From Verrucomicrobiota bacterium JB022 (lineage in GTDB: Bacteria > Verrucomicrobiota > Verrucomicrobiia > Opitutales > Oceanipulchritudinaceae): a DNA stretch of 64,000 nucleotides. A program made the position numbers and the translations under genes. Below the pieces are notes generated by a model that saw only the letters and a list, made by a program, of their open reading frames with translations, did not search any database and was not told the origin of the DNA. The stretch lies in contig JAUTCQ010000017.1 in assembly GCA_030673845.1 (NCBI GenBank), positions 458,652-522,651 of the forward strand, written 5' to 3'. Shown one piece after another: positions 55,924 through 64,000 of this stretch; position 1 is the first letter of the stretch; the number at the start of each line of letters is the position of its first letter.

Positions 55924-57045
55924 CTACTGCAGCCGCTCCGCCGTCGACGTGCCGTAGCCGACTAGTTCCAGATACGCGCGACCGATGACCTTGTCCGATT
56001 CATCCACGACTTCGCAGGCGCCTTCCCAGTAGGTATTGTCGCCCCGGATGTCCACCACCTCCTGACCATCGAGGGCAGGACGCAAGTGCAGCACCTGCTC
56101 GACTCCAGAAGGGGTGGGGGCGGTGATCTTTACCTCGATCGGGTAGCGGTTGCCGGTCTCCGGGCTCTCCCACCAGCGCACGGCCTCCCATTGGAAATCG
56201 TCCGCCCCGTAGTAAGTCACTTTGCCCGCCGGGTCGATCCACATCAGCGCCGAGAACGGGCCCTTGCTGCCGCCTTCTTCGCGCAGGATGTAGGCCTTCA
56301 CCTCGCGCCCATCGTCCAGTTGGATTGCGGTCCAGTCCCAGCCCTCCAGTTCGTTGCCGAGCTGCTTGCTGGCGATCTCGTGGTCCATCCAGCTCTGGCC
56401 CGTCACCGCAAGTTCCTCACCGCCGACCGAGACGGTGCCAGTGGTCTGCAGACGGGTGAATGTCAGGTAATAGCTCCGCGCTGCCGGGTCGGCACCCTTA
56501 CGCGAAGTGCCGTCCTGTCCGAAAACGATCAACGGCTTCACGGGCTCCAGTTGCAGGGAAAACTGCACATCCGGCGGGGCGGAGGCCACCAGCTCAAACG
56601 CTTCCGCACCCTCCGGCCATTCCAGCCGCCACGGCCCCTGGCGCACGTTGAGGCGTTCGGTCGCGGCACTGGCGTTCCAGCCCTCCCGGTCGAGTCGCGA
56701 CTGTTGGTAAAAGGTGCCCGTCTCCAAGTCCGCCAGCGCAAACTGGGCGAGGAAAAGCTGGTCGGTGCCGAAGAGCGGATCGCTCTCGCCCGCCGCGTCG
56801 TCCTTCGGACCCGCAAAGCGGAAAAACGTTGCCTGATACCCAAAGCGCCAGTCGTCGCCCGCCCGCAGGTGCCCGGTGAGATACCACCACTCGATCTTGA
56901 ACTCGGGATGGCTCCCGTGGTCGCGCGGAAAGGAGAAGGTATGGCCCGGCTGTGGCACGGCAAAGCCATCGTCGGTCGTGGCCGGTATTTCGGCCCGCAG
57001 CACGGCGGCGGCCAGCAGGGAAAGCGTCAGCAGCGTCTTTTTCAT
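55924..57045 (-). CDS. Secreted lipocalin-like (AttH/CrtC-family) protein
   Basis: A 373-aa exported protein (MKKTLLTLSLLAAAVLRAE). It resembles the AttH/CrtC lipocalin-like family: FPRDHGSHPEFKIEWWYLTGHLRA near the N-terminus, a central GQSWMDHEIAS, LEGWDWTAIQLDDGREVKAYIL and a C-terminal YWEGACEVVDES. These proteins are typically encoded with ABC exporters and probably handle a lipid. The ATG at 57045 overlaps the permease gene end by 4 nt (ATGA), so it belongs to the ABC operon. Confidence 0.85.
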   Translation of the reverse strand: MKKTLLTLSLLAAAVLRAEIPATTDDGFAVPQPGHTFSFPRDHGSHPEFKIEWWYLTGHLRAGDDWRFGYQATFFRFAGPKDDAAGESDPLFGTDQLFLAQFALADLETGTFYQQSRLDREGWNASAATERLNVRQGPWRLEWPEGAEAFELVASAPPDVQFSLQLEPVKPLIVFGQDGTSRKGADPAARSYYLTFTRLQTTGTVSVGGEELAVTGQSWMDHEIASKQLGNELEGWDWTAIQLDDGREVKAYILREEGGSKGPFSALMWIDPAGKVTYYGADDFQWEAVRWWESPETGNRYPIEVKITAPTPSGVEQVLHLRPALDGQEVVDIRGDNTYWEGACEVVDESDKVIGRAYLELVGYGTSTAERLQ

Positions 57046-59630
57046 CGCGATTCGTCCTCCAGGGCAAGGCGGGTGCTTTGGCGGCCCACCAGATAGCCGA
57101 TCACGCCGCCCGCGACCAGCACGAGCAGCGAAAAACGCAGTAGCGCCACCCACGGCCAGGCGTAGAGCAGCGTCCACCCAAACGATTGCCGGTTGATGAC
57201 GTACATCAGCAGCCAGCCGAGGGCAAAGCTCAGCAACAAGCCGCTGACCAGCCCGCCCAGCGTCAGGCCCGCCCCTTCCAGCGCGGTGATCAGCGCCAGT
57301 TGACGCCGGCTCGCGCCGAGCACGTGCAGGGTGCGGAGCGTGCCTTGGTTTTCGCGCAGGATGCTGACGAGCCCCAAAGCGAGCCCCACCAAAGCGAGGC
57401 TGACCCCAAGGATCTGCAGCGCCTCCGTGGCGGCAAATGTCTGGCGAAACACGCGCAGCACCGTCTGGCGCAGGGCAGCATTGCTGCGGATTTCAAGCCC
57501 CGGATACGCGAGGCGCAGCTCTTCGGCGAACTCCGCTGCCGTGGCTGGATCGTGCAGGTGCAGCGACAGGTTGAAGACCTGCGCCGTGCCAAACCATTGC
57601 TCGAAGGTCGCACGCGGCACCACCACCGAGCCCCGGTCGTTGCCGTATTCGCTCACCACGCCGCGCAGCCAGATTTGCTGCGGCCCGCTCGGGGTCGGCA
57701 TCTCGATTACGTCGCCTGCGCCGACTTCGAAGCGCCGGATAAACGACTCGTTGGCGTAGCCCTCCGTGGTGCCGGTTGGTTGCTGCGAAGCGGGCAGGGG
57801 TTCCCGCAGCCAAAGTACCTTTTCGTAGCCGCCCAGCAGCTCCGTATGGGCCCCGCCGAGGTAGGTGCGCGAGCCGTCGAGGTCCACCGGGCGCAGGTCG
57901 AAGGCGTTGGTGGCCGCTACTTCCGGTCGCGCCGCGATGGGCCGCCAGATCGATTCCGGGATGCGCGCCTCGCGGGTCACGCCGCCATCACCCGGCAGGC
58001 TCACGTAAAGATCGGCCTGGAAGCGCACCTCGATCCACTCCTCCATCGTGCGCGAAAAGCTGCCCACGAGGATGCTGATCGAGGCCGCCATGCCCACCGC
58101 CACGAACAGCCCCGCGAGCGCCAGCCGGTGCCGGCTCGTGGCCTCGCGCAGTTGCACCAGCGCCACCTTCCACGGCAGGCGGTCGACGGGCAGGCGCAGC
58201 AGTAGGGCCGCGAGCGGGCGCAGTACCCCGCCCGCAAGGATCGTCCCGCCGATCAGCCAGAGAAACGCCGCCGCAAATCCACCGACCGGCAGCCGCGTCT
58301 GGTCGGCCAGCACATACGGCGGCAAAGCGGCTGTCCCAACGCCCGCGGCCACCATCAGAAAGCCCCAGACCGGACGCTGCCAGAGCGCAAACCCGTTGCC
58401 GAAGCGCCCGCCACGCATCACCTGCGCCGGGGGCGTGCTGGCGGCGTCGCGCAGCGGGAATTGCCCGGCCAGCCAAGTCGCGCCGAGGCCCAGCGCCAGC
58501 GCGAGGGCCGCGTCTGGCAAGGTGAGGGCGGCGCTGTGGGCGGTCGTCTGTAGATAAAGCGCGTTGACGGTGCGCGATACCGCTCGCACCGCCACTTGGG
58601 CCAGGCCCCAGCCAAGGAAAATGCCGAGCAGGCTGCCCGCCAGCCCCAGCATGGCGAGGTCGAGCCGCCAGAGGTGCCGGATGTGACGCGGCGTCAGCCC
58701 CAGGCTGCGCAGGATGCCGATTTCGCGCCGCCTCCTCACCACCGCCGCGTCGATGGCTTGCGCGATCAGAAACAAGCCCACCAGCAGCGAGATCAGCGAA
58801 AGGATGTTGAGGTTCATGCGTAGCGCCGCCGTCATTTGGGCCCCCGTTACCTCCTGACTGCGTGGCCCCTGCACCTCCCAGCGCCCGGCCGCAGGCTGCT
58901 CCAGCCGGGTCCGCACGGTCTCCACCCAGTGCTCGCGTCGCTCGGTGGCCGTCACGATCACCTCCACCCGCGCGACCGAGTCGGGCCGCTCCAGCAGCGT
59001 TTGCAGGCGGGGGAGGTCGAGCACCAGCAAGTTGTCGGGCACCTCCACGCCGAAGCGGTTGGGCGGTAGCAGGCCAAACACCTTCAGCTCGACCGCACGC
59101 CCCTGCAGCAACACCGGAAACGTGTCTCCCACCGCCAGCCCATGCGCCTGCGCCAAGCCCGGTGCGATTACCACCGCGCGCGGGTGGCGCAACAAATCCC
59201 ACCAGTTGCCCGTGGTTTCGCCCACCAGCCCGGCGTCGTCTGCACTGCCGAGGTTCTGCACCGCCATCAGGTCCGTGCCCAGCAGGCGCAGCTCCTGACG
59301 CGATTGCGGATCAATGGCGGAGCCTTCGAGCAACGGCACCAGCTCGACCGGCAGGCCCTCGATCGCCGCGCGCAACTCCGGCAAGGCGTCTTCGGGCAAC
59401 GCCCCGGCGGGCGCCTGCACCGTCCAGTCGCTCTGGCCGCTGACGGCGGCGTCGAGCCCGCCAAAGCCCGCCAGCGCGGCCCGGTTGGCCAGTCGGATCG
59501 AGAGAAAGGCCGCCACACCGAGTCCCAGAATGCAGACGAGCGTAAAGCTCTGCCACCACTCCTGCCGCCAGTGCCGCGCCGCAGTCTGCCGCCACACCGT
59601 GGCGAGGGTTCGCCAGGTAACGCTACGCAT
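57042..59630 (-). CDS. FtsX/MacB-like ABC transporter permease
   Basis: An 862-aa permease with one N-terminal TM, a large periplasmic domain, a three-TM FtsX block (about residues 265-370, with RRRREIGILRSLGLTPRHIRHLW), a middle part with further TMs and a second FtsX block at the C-terminus (LREN-QGTLRTLHVLGASRRQLALI). Two FtsX units in one chain are typical of lipid or lipoprotein exporters. Start ATG 59630 (or 59642), overlapping the ATPase gene by 8 nt. Confidence 0.9.
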   Translation of the reverse strand: MRSVTWRTLATVWRQTAARHWRQEWWQSFTLVCILGLGVAAFLSIRLANRAALAGFGGLDAAVSGQSDWTVQAPAGALPEDALPELRAAIEGLPVELVPLLEGSAIDPQSRQELRLLGTDLMAVQNLGSADDAGLVGETTGNWWDLLRHPRAVVIAPGLAQAHGLAVGDTFPVLLQGRAVELKVFGLLPPNRFGVEVPDNLLVLDLPRLQTLLERPDSVARVEVIVTATERREHWVETVRTRLEQPAAGRWEVQGPRSQEVTGAQMTAALRMNLNILSLISLLVGLFLIAQAIDAAVVRRRREIGILRSLGLTPRHIRHLWRLDLAMLGLAGSLLGIFLGWGLAQVAVRAVSRTVNALYLQTTAHSAALTLPDAALALALGLGATWLAGQFPLRDAASTPPAQVMRGGRFGNGFALWQRPVWGFLMVAAGVGTAALPPYVLADQTRLPVGGFAAAFLWLIGGTILAGGVLRPLAALLLRLPVDRLPWKVALVQLREATSRHRLALAGLFVAVGMAASISILVGSFSRTMEEWIEVRFQADLYVSLPGDGGVTREARIPESIWRPIAARPEVAATNAFDLRPVDLDGSRTYLGGAHTELLGGYEKVLWLREPLPASQQPTGTTEGYANESFIRRFEVGAGDVIEMPTPSGPQQIWLRGVVSEYGNDRGSVVVPRATFEQWFGTAQVFNLSLHLHDPATAAEFAEELRLAYPGLEIRSNAALRQTVLRVFRQTFAATEALQILGVSLALVGLALGLVSILRENQGTLRTLHVLGASRRQLALITALEGAGLTLGGLVSGLLLSFALGWLLMYVINRQSFGWTLLYAWPWVALLRFSLLVLVAGGVIGYLVGRQSTRLALEDESR

Positions 59631-60318
59631 GGGCGGGCGCATTCTCTTCGCTCAGCACGCCATCGCGCAGCCAAAGCGTGCGGTGGCAGATGCGGGTGGC
59701 TTCGGGCGCGTGCGTCACCATGGCGAGCGCCGTCTGATGGGTCTCGGACACGCGCGCCAACAGGTCGAGCACGCGCTCGCCCGCCTGACTGTCGAGATTG
59801 CCGGTCGGCTCGTCGGCCAGCAGCACCTTGGGGTGGGGGGCCAATGCGCGCGCAATCGCCACCCGCTGCATCTCGCCGCCGCTCAGTTGCCGCGGCATGG
59901 CGTCGGCACGATGACTCACGCCCACCTCGTCGAGCAACGCCCGCACCCGCTCGCGCCGTTCCGCCTTGGGCCGTCCGAGCAAGAGCAGCGGCAGCTCCAC
60001 GTTTTCAAACGCGCTCAAGGTCGGCAGGAGGTAAAAGAGCTGAAAGATGCTGCCGATGTCCTGCCGCCGCAGAGCCGCCCGCCCGTCTTCCCCCAGCCCC
60101 TGCAGCGACTGCCCGGCCACGATCACCTCGCCCGACTGCGGCTGCTCGATCCCGCCCAGGCAGTTGAGCAGGGTAGACTTGCCCGCGCCCGATGGCCCCA
60201 TGATGGCCACGCGCTCGCCCGCCCTCACCTGCAGGCTAACATGATCGAGCACCACCCGCTGTTCATAGCGGTGGCACAGGTCGATCGTCTCCAGCACAAC
60301 CGGCGCATCGAAACACAT
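59623..60318 (-). CDS. LolD/MacB-type ABC transporter ATPase
   Basis: A 231-aa ATPase with all motifs intact: Walker [13 protein letters not shown], the Q-loop region, signature [15 protein letters not shown], Walker [14 protein letters not shown] and the switch His in MVTHAPE. The ATG at 60318 gives the usual length; the longer in-frame start would add an unrelated leader. It leads an operon with the permease and the lipocalin-like protein. Substrate unknown; an envelope lipid or lipoprotein is likely. Confidence 0.94.
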   Translation of the reverse strand: MCFDAPVVLETIDLCHRYEQRVVLDHVSLQVRAGERVAIMGPSGAGKSTLLNCLGGIEQPQSGEVIVAGQSLQGLGEDGRAALRRQDIGSIFQLFYLLPTLSAFENVELPLLLLGRPKAERRERVRALLDEVGVSHRADAMPRQLSGGEMQRVAIARALAPHPKVLLADEPTGNLDSQAGERVLDLLARVSETHQTALAMVTHAPEATRICHRTLWLRDGVLSEENAPAHA

Positions 60319-60427
60319 AGCGGCCAAGTTAATCGCGCCTGGCACACGCCGCAACGCTGCGCCCGGATGGAGCGTCCTTTTTGTGGCTGGGGCGTGAAAC
60401 TGCCCGGATGAATGGTAATCCTGCACA

Positions 60428-60815
60428 CTACCAGACGGTTTCCACGCAACCGCTGTCGGTAATGTTACTGTCGCGAGTCAGAAGGGTGAGGCCGTGGCGT
60501 CGAGCGGTAGCGACGATAATGCGGTCAAACGGATCGGCATGCGGTAACGGCACCTGGATCGAGTCGATCGCGACATGGGCGTCAATCGGGATGATTGCAA
60601 AGGTCTCCGCGATTCGGTGCAGCCCCCGGAACTCGCGACCCAAGAGGGTAATCCGGCCTTTCTTGGCAATTTGGACCAGTTCGATCAAAGTAATCGCCGA
60701 GATTGCAATCTCGCCACTACCAGCATCGCGAATCAGTTGGGCTGCCTGCTTGCCCAGTCGCTCATCTCCCTTGCAACAGCCAGACTACCGCATGCGTATC
60801 GAGCAAGAGCCTCAC
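60428..60815 (-). pseudogene. PIN-domain (VapC-type) toxin with frameshift
   Basis: A PIN-domain RNase toxin interrupted by a frameshift. The GTG at 60815 (overlapping the antitoxin stop as GTGA) reads VRLLLDTHAVVWLLQG and then hits TGA at about 60764. Shifted by one base, the frame continues GDERLGKQAAQL... into IELVQIAKKG and ADPFDRIIVATARRHG. All acidic PIN residues survive across the two frames. One extra G in the GGG run at 60768-60770 explains it. Either inactivation or a sequencing error. Confidence 0.8.
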
Positions 60816-61060
60816 AAAGAGCCCTTCCACTCGTCATCGGAGGTGGTAGGTTGGTCGATGTCGTCAGCAGACCACAGAATCTCATCTTTGAGCATCCCGA
60901 AAAGAGACTCTCCACGGGGAAGCGGCTCGGTTTGCGCAGACGCAAGTGCCCGGACCTCCAGATCCCCTTGGGGCGAGTGGACAATTACAGGCTCTCCCGC
61001 CAACGCAGCCCGCTGCATCCGGGGGAAGTCCTGCAGGAATTTGCTGACGGTGGTGTGCAT
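60812..61060 (-). CDS. Type II antitoxin (Phd-like) of the PIN toxin
   Basis: An 82-aa protein with the Phd/YefM-like N-terminus (TTVSKFLQDFPRMQRAALAGEPVIVHSPQGDLEVRAL), which would bind the operator, and an acidic C-terminus for toxin contact (DIDQPTTSDDEWKGSL). It directly precedes the toxin gene with a GTGA overlap, the usual antitoxin-first order. Confidence 0.78.
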   Translation of the reverse strand: MHTTVSKFLQDFPRMQRAALAGEPVIVHSPQGDLEVRALASAQTEPLPRGESLFGMLKDEILWSADDIDQPTTSDDEWKGSL

Positions 61061-61188
61061 ACGGGCAATTTGGCAAAAGGGGCGCCGCCTTTCAAGCGCG
61101 GTGGTGCAACTTCTCCATTTCTCCCCCGCGCCAGCTTCCCGTCTGCCTTGACCAACTGGGCGAGACCTGAGACAGTATCCGTTTTCCC

Positions 61189-62328
61189 ATGGCCCTGGAA
61201 CCTGAAGTCCGCACCCAAGTTGAAGAGATTGCCAAGCGCGCCGGCTACCTCTGGAAGTTCGTCGACGTACCCGGCAAGCAGAACCGCCTGGATGAGCTCG
61301 ACAACCAGATGGCCGCCGCGGACTTTTGGGACAAGCAGGACAAGGCGCAGGTGGTCGTGCAGGAAAGTGCGCGCATCAAGGGCCTGATCAACCCGCTCGT
61401 CGCATTCCGCAGCCAGGTCGAGGACCTGAAGGCCACCGTGGAGTTGCTCGACGAGATGGGCGAAGACGCCGACCTCGAGCGCGAAGTCGTCACCAACACC
61501 GCCAAGCTAAAGGCGCGCCTCGACGAGCTGGAGATCCAGAGCTTCCTCGGCGGCAAATTCGACCGCAATAACGCGATTCTCAGTATCAACGCCGGCGCGG
61601 GCGGTACCGAGAGCTGCGACTGGGCCAGCATGCTCCTGCGCATGTATACCCGCTGGGCCGAGCGCAACGGCTATCAGGTGACGATCGAAGACATGATCGA
61701 CGGTGAAGAAGCCGGGATCAGCTCCGCCACCATCCGCATCGTGGGCGACAACGCTTACGGCTACGCCAAGGCCGAGCGTGGGGTCCACCGTCTCGTGCGC
61801 ATCAGCCCGTTCGACAGCAACGCGCGCCGCCATACCTCCTTTACCGCCGTCGACGTGATCGCCGAAATCGAGGACGACATCGACATCCCGATCAAGGAAG
61901 AAGACCTGCGCATCGACGTCTACCGCGCCAGCGGCAAGGGCGGCCAGCACGTCAACCGGACGGAATCGGCCGTGCGCATCACGCACATTCCTACCAACAT
62001 CGTCGTGCAGTGCCAGGACGACCGCTCGCAGATCAAGAACCGCGCGACGGCCATGAAGGTGCTCAAAAGCCGCCTCTACGAAAAGCAGCAGGACGAGAAG
62101 CGCGCGGAAATGGAACGCTACTACGGCGAAAAAGGCGAAATCGGCTGGGGCAACCAGATCCGCTCCTACGTCTTCCAGCCCTACCAGATGGTCAAGGATC
62201 TGCGCACCGGCGTCGAAACCGGCAACATCCAGGCCGTCCAGGACGGCGACCTCGACAACTTCATCCACGCCTGGCTGCGCGCTGGCTGCCCCACCTCCCG
62301 CAATAAGGATATCAAGATGGAGGACTGA
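61189..62328 (+). CDS. prfB: Peptide chain release factor 2
   Basis: Release factor recognising UAA and UGA. The codon-recognition SPF tripeptide is in [13 protein letters not shown] and the catalytic GGQ in [22 protein letters not shown]. The N-terminal helical domain is complete. The frame is continuous: no in-frame TGA and no SD-plus-CUUUGA programmed-frameshift element at codons 20-30, where many bacterial prfB genes have one. 379 aa. Confidence 0.96.
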   Translation: MALEPEVRTQVEEIAKRAGYLWKFVDVPGKQNRLDELDNQMAAADFWDKQDKAQVVVQESARIKGLINPLVAFRSQVEDLKATVELLDEMGEDADLEREVVTNTAKLKARLDELEIQSFLGGKFDRNNAILSINAGAGGTESCDWASMLLRMYTRWAERNGYQVTIEDMIDGEEAGISSATIRIVGDNAYGYAKAERGVHRLVRISPFDSNARRHTSFTAVDVIAEIEDDIDIPIKEEDLRIDVYRASGKGGQHVNRTESAVRITHIPTNIVVQCQDDRSQIKNRATAMKVLKSRLYEKQQDEKRAEMERYYGEKGEIGWGNQIRSYVFQPYQMVKDLRTGVETGNIQAVQDGDLDNFIHAWLRAGCPTSRNKDIKMED

Positions 62329-62414
62329 GGGGAGACAGCCCTTTATTCCTCAGGCTTTGGGACTTCTGCCCCAATCCAGCGGGATCGCGTGCCGATCGGA
62401 GAGCGGCACACGCT

Positions 62415-63500
62415 CTAGTCGCTTTCCCGGGCGAAGTGCAGCGTGAAAGTCGTGCCAACATTGACTTGGCTGCTGACTTCTATGTGGCCGCCGAGCTCAC
62501 GCATATGGCAGGCGATCAGGTAGAGACCGATTCCCTTGCCATCTTTGTTGTTATGGAATTTCTCATGTAGCCTGAAGATGCGGTCTTTCAGGGATTTGCT
62601 GTCGAAGCCGATTCCGTTGTCCGTATAGCGGATTTGCTTGTTTCCGTCGCACAGGCGGGTCTCGATGCTGATCATCGGGGGGCGGTCAGGGTGTGCGTAC
62701 TTGATCGAGTTTGTGATCAGGTTCAGAAAAATGCCTTCCAGATATGATTGTTTGAAAGTAAGGGTGTCGAATGCTTCCAGGTCCATCGTGATCCGGGCCT
62801 GCGAACCTGCGATCAGGTAGAAGAGCGGCTTTTTGACTTTTTCGACGGTTGTATGGATCGAGAGGATTTCGAGCTGAGCGTCCTGAGCTTGGCTTTTCTC
62901 GATTTGATCCAGGTAGCGGTTAAGCATCTGCTCCAGCTCGTTGGCGGCCTCGGTCATCATTTGGATAAACTCCTGGGTCTGAGCGTCGGTGATTTTGCTG
63001 TGGTCCAGGATGCTGAAGAGCGAGATCAGGTTTGCCACCGGGGAGCGTAAATCATGTGAGGTGGCATAGTTCATTTGCTTCAGGCGTTCGTTCGCTCGGG
63101 TCATCTCGGCCAGCATCGCGTTTCGCGCAACCTCGTGCTCTTTATTGGAAGTGATGTTTTTGGCAATGGCGTAGACCAGCCCCTCTTCCTGCTGGGGAAT
63201 CGAGTTCCAGGAGAGCCACACAGTCTCGCCGTCCTTGGTCAGGTAGCGGTTTTCATAGTTTATCAGGGGCTTGCCCGCGTACAGGTTACGCCGGTGGGTT
63301 TCAGTCAGGGCCTGGTCCTCGGGGTGGACGAAGGTGTTGATGGGACGGGCATAGAGCTCGGCTTCCGTGTACTTCAACAACTTGCAAAGGGCGGGATTTA
63401 TTTTTTTAAAATACCCGTCAAAACCGGCAATACACAACAGCTCGGGCAACGATTCAAAAAAGGGCTCTAGTGAATACTCTGGAGTGTTGGGCATGTTCAT
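62415..63500 (-). CDS. Cytoplasmic PAS-domain sensor histidine kinase
   Basis: A 361-aa kinase without TM segments. The PAS/PAC domain is at about residues 10-125 (CIAGFDGYFKKINPALCKLLKY, WLSWNSIPQQEEGLVYAIAKNIT), the phosphoacceptor His in YATSHDLRSPVANL, the N-box in LNLITNSIKYAH, and G boxes in DNGIGFDSKSL and GKGIGLYLI. No response regulator is adjacent, so it is an orphan kinase in this window. Confidence 0.92.
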   Translation of the reverse strand: MNMPNTPEYSLEPFFESLPELLCIAGFDGYFKKINPALCKLLKYTEAELYARPINTFVHPEDQALTETHRRNLYAGKPLINYENRYLTKDGETVWLSWNSIPQQEEGLVYAIAKNITSNKEHEVARNAMLAEMTRANERLKQMNYATSHDLRSPVANLISLFSILDHSKITDAQTQEFIQMMTEAANELEQMLNRYLDQIEKSQAQDAQLEILSIHTTVEKVKKPLFYLIAGSQARITMDLEAFDTLTFKQSYLEGIFLNLITNSIKYAHPDRPPMISIETRLCDGNKQIRYTDNGIGFDSKSLKDRIFRLHEKFHNNKDGKGIGLYLIACHMRELGGHIEVSSQVNVGTTFTLHFARESD

Positions 63501-63775
63501 CGGTTTGACGTTTATGTCCGTAACGGAGGAATATTACGTTACTGGCATTATCCTGAAAGTCACACTTATCATACAGTTAACCGAAGTGCTCACTACAGTG
63601 TGGACAGCTTATTGGGTACAGGTGGCTATTCCTGGGGAAAAATCAAGTGCTGATGATCATGGAACGGCTCTGCCTGAGGGCGAAGGGGGCTAAGGAGCGG
63701 GCACATCCGGAAAATGCATCTGCGGCTTGCTCCGGCGCGGAAAAGGTTTCCCCTTGGAAGTTTCAACCGTTATGG

Positions 63776-64000
63776 ATGAAGCCCGACATTGCCATGGCCA
63801 CGCTTGATTACCAGACCGTTAAGGCCTCGCTTGAGGCGCAACCCCTGTTCGAGGACAAGACTTGGCGCCTCTCGCCCGAGGCCTGGCCGCTCACGCCTGC
63901 CCAGCTCAAGGAGATCGAACTGATCGGGCAGGCCTGCCGCGACTTTTACCAGGCGCTGGACATCCTCTACCGGCGTTCCTGGCAGGGGAAAAACCTCCTG
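63776..64000 (+). CDS. Unknown protein, N-terminal part
   Basis: Opens MKPDIAMATLDYQTVKASLE and reads without a stop to the window edge (75 codons): ...WRLSPEAWPLTPAQLKEIELIGQACRDFYQAL... A second in-frame ATG at 63794 could be the start. The composition and codon use are protein-like. No family recognised from the visible part. Confidence 0.6.
   Translation, partial: MKPDIAMATLDYQTVKASLEAQPLFEDKTWRLSPEAWPLTPAQLKEIELIGQACRDFYQALDILYRRSWQGKNLL

Overview
The window reads as chromosomal DNA of a high-GC Gram-negative bacterium of the Verrucomicrobiota, most likely class Opitutia (Puniceicoccales/Opitutales relatives). The pointers are a PEP-CTERM protein (34.1 kb), a secreted protein with a Trp/aromatic-rich C-terminal block of a kind I associate with Opitutia (37.1 kb), outer-membrane carrier and lipoprotein genes, a malectin-GH3 glycosidase, and dispersed intergenic repeats. 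The taxonomic call is an inference; the window has no rRNA gene. There is one tRNA, tRNA-Leu(CAA).

The left third (1 to about 17.8 kb) is an aryl-polyene pigment gene cluster that runs off the left edge. A tight minus-strand operon, with many start/stop overlaps, encodes: a halogenase-type flavoprotein, a VTT membrane protein, an ACP, a ketosynthase, a chain-length-factor-like protein, two acyltransferases (LpxL-like and PlsC-like), a family 2 glycosyltransferase, a LolA-like carrier, an MMPL/RND exporter and an AMP-dependent aryl ligase. A second ACP-ketosynthase pair lies at the far left. Between the two halves, on the plus strand, sits a chorismatase of the XanB2/Hyg5 type, able in principle to make the hydroxybenzoate starter. 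On the right are a lipoprotein hydrolase and a second halogenase-type flavoprotein. Together they suggest a xanthomonadin-like, possibly halogenated, aryl polyene anchored to an outer-membrane lipid. Ketoreductase and dehydratase genes are expected left of position 1. An AT-richer islet (3.1-4.5 kb) with a small DNA-binding-like protein and duplicated palindromes lies between the chorismatase and the ligase.

From 17.8 to 27 kb come a malectin-GH3 glycosidase, a three-gene operon for acyl-chain modification (amine-oxidase-like flavoprotein, DUF1365, cyclopropane synthase-like methyltransferase), an esterase, intergenic inverted repeats, tyrS and a peroxiredoxin. From 27 to 39 kb are core and signalling genes: acnA, a STAS protein with a GAF-PP2C phosphatase, a VOC protein, trpB, a PEP-CTERM protein, a HEAT-like secreted protein, yicC and the Trp-rich secreted protein.

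From 39 to 51 kb are a lipoate/biotin ligase-family protein, an SprA-like metalloprotease, a hydrolase/TetR pair with two mirror-image operators, an MECR-type enoyl reductase, an M3 oligopeptidase whose last 72 bp recur 0.7 kb downstream beyond a low-GC insert, a GYF-domain membrane protein, tRNA-Leu, a GH43-like protein, pyrophosphatase, an ankyrin protein and an aldo/keto reductase. From 51 to 64 kb are a cation/Ca2+ exchanger, a PepSY membrane protein with a possible Fur site, a 4-TM holin-like protein, an ABC exporter operon with a lipocalin-like partner, a toxin-antitoxin pair whose PIN toxin is frameshifted, prfB without the usual programmed frameshift, a PAS histidine kinase and the start of an unknown gene.
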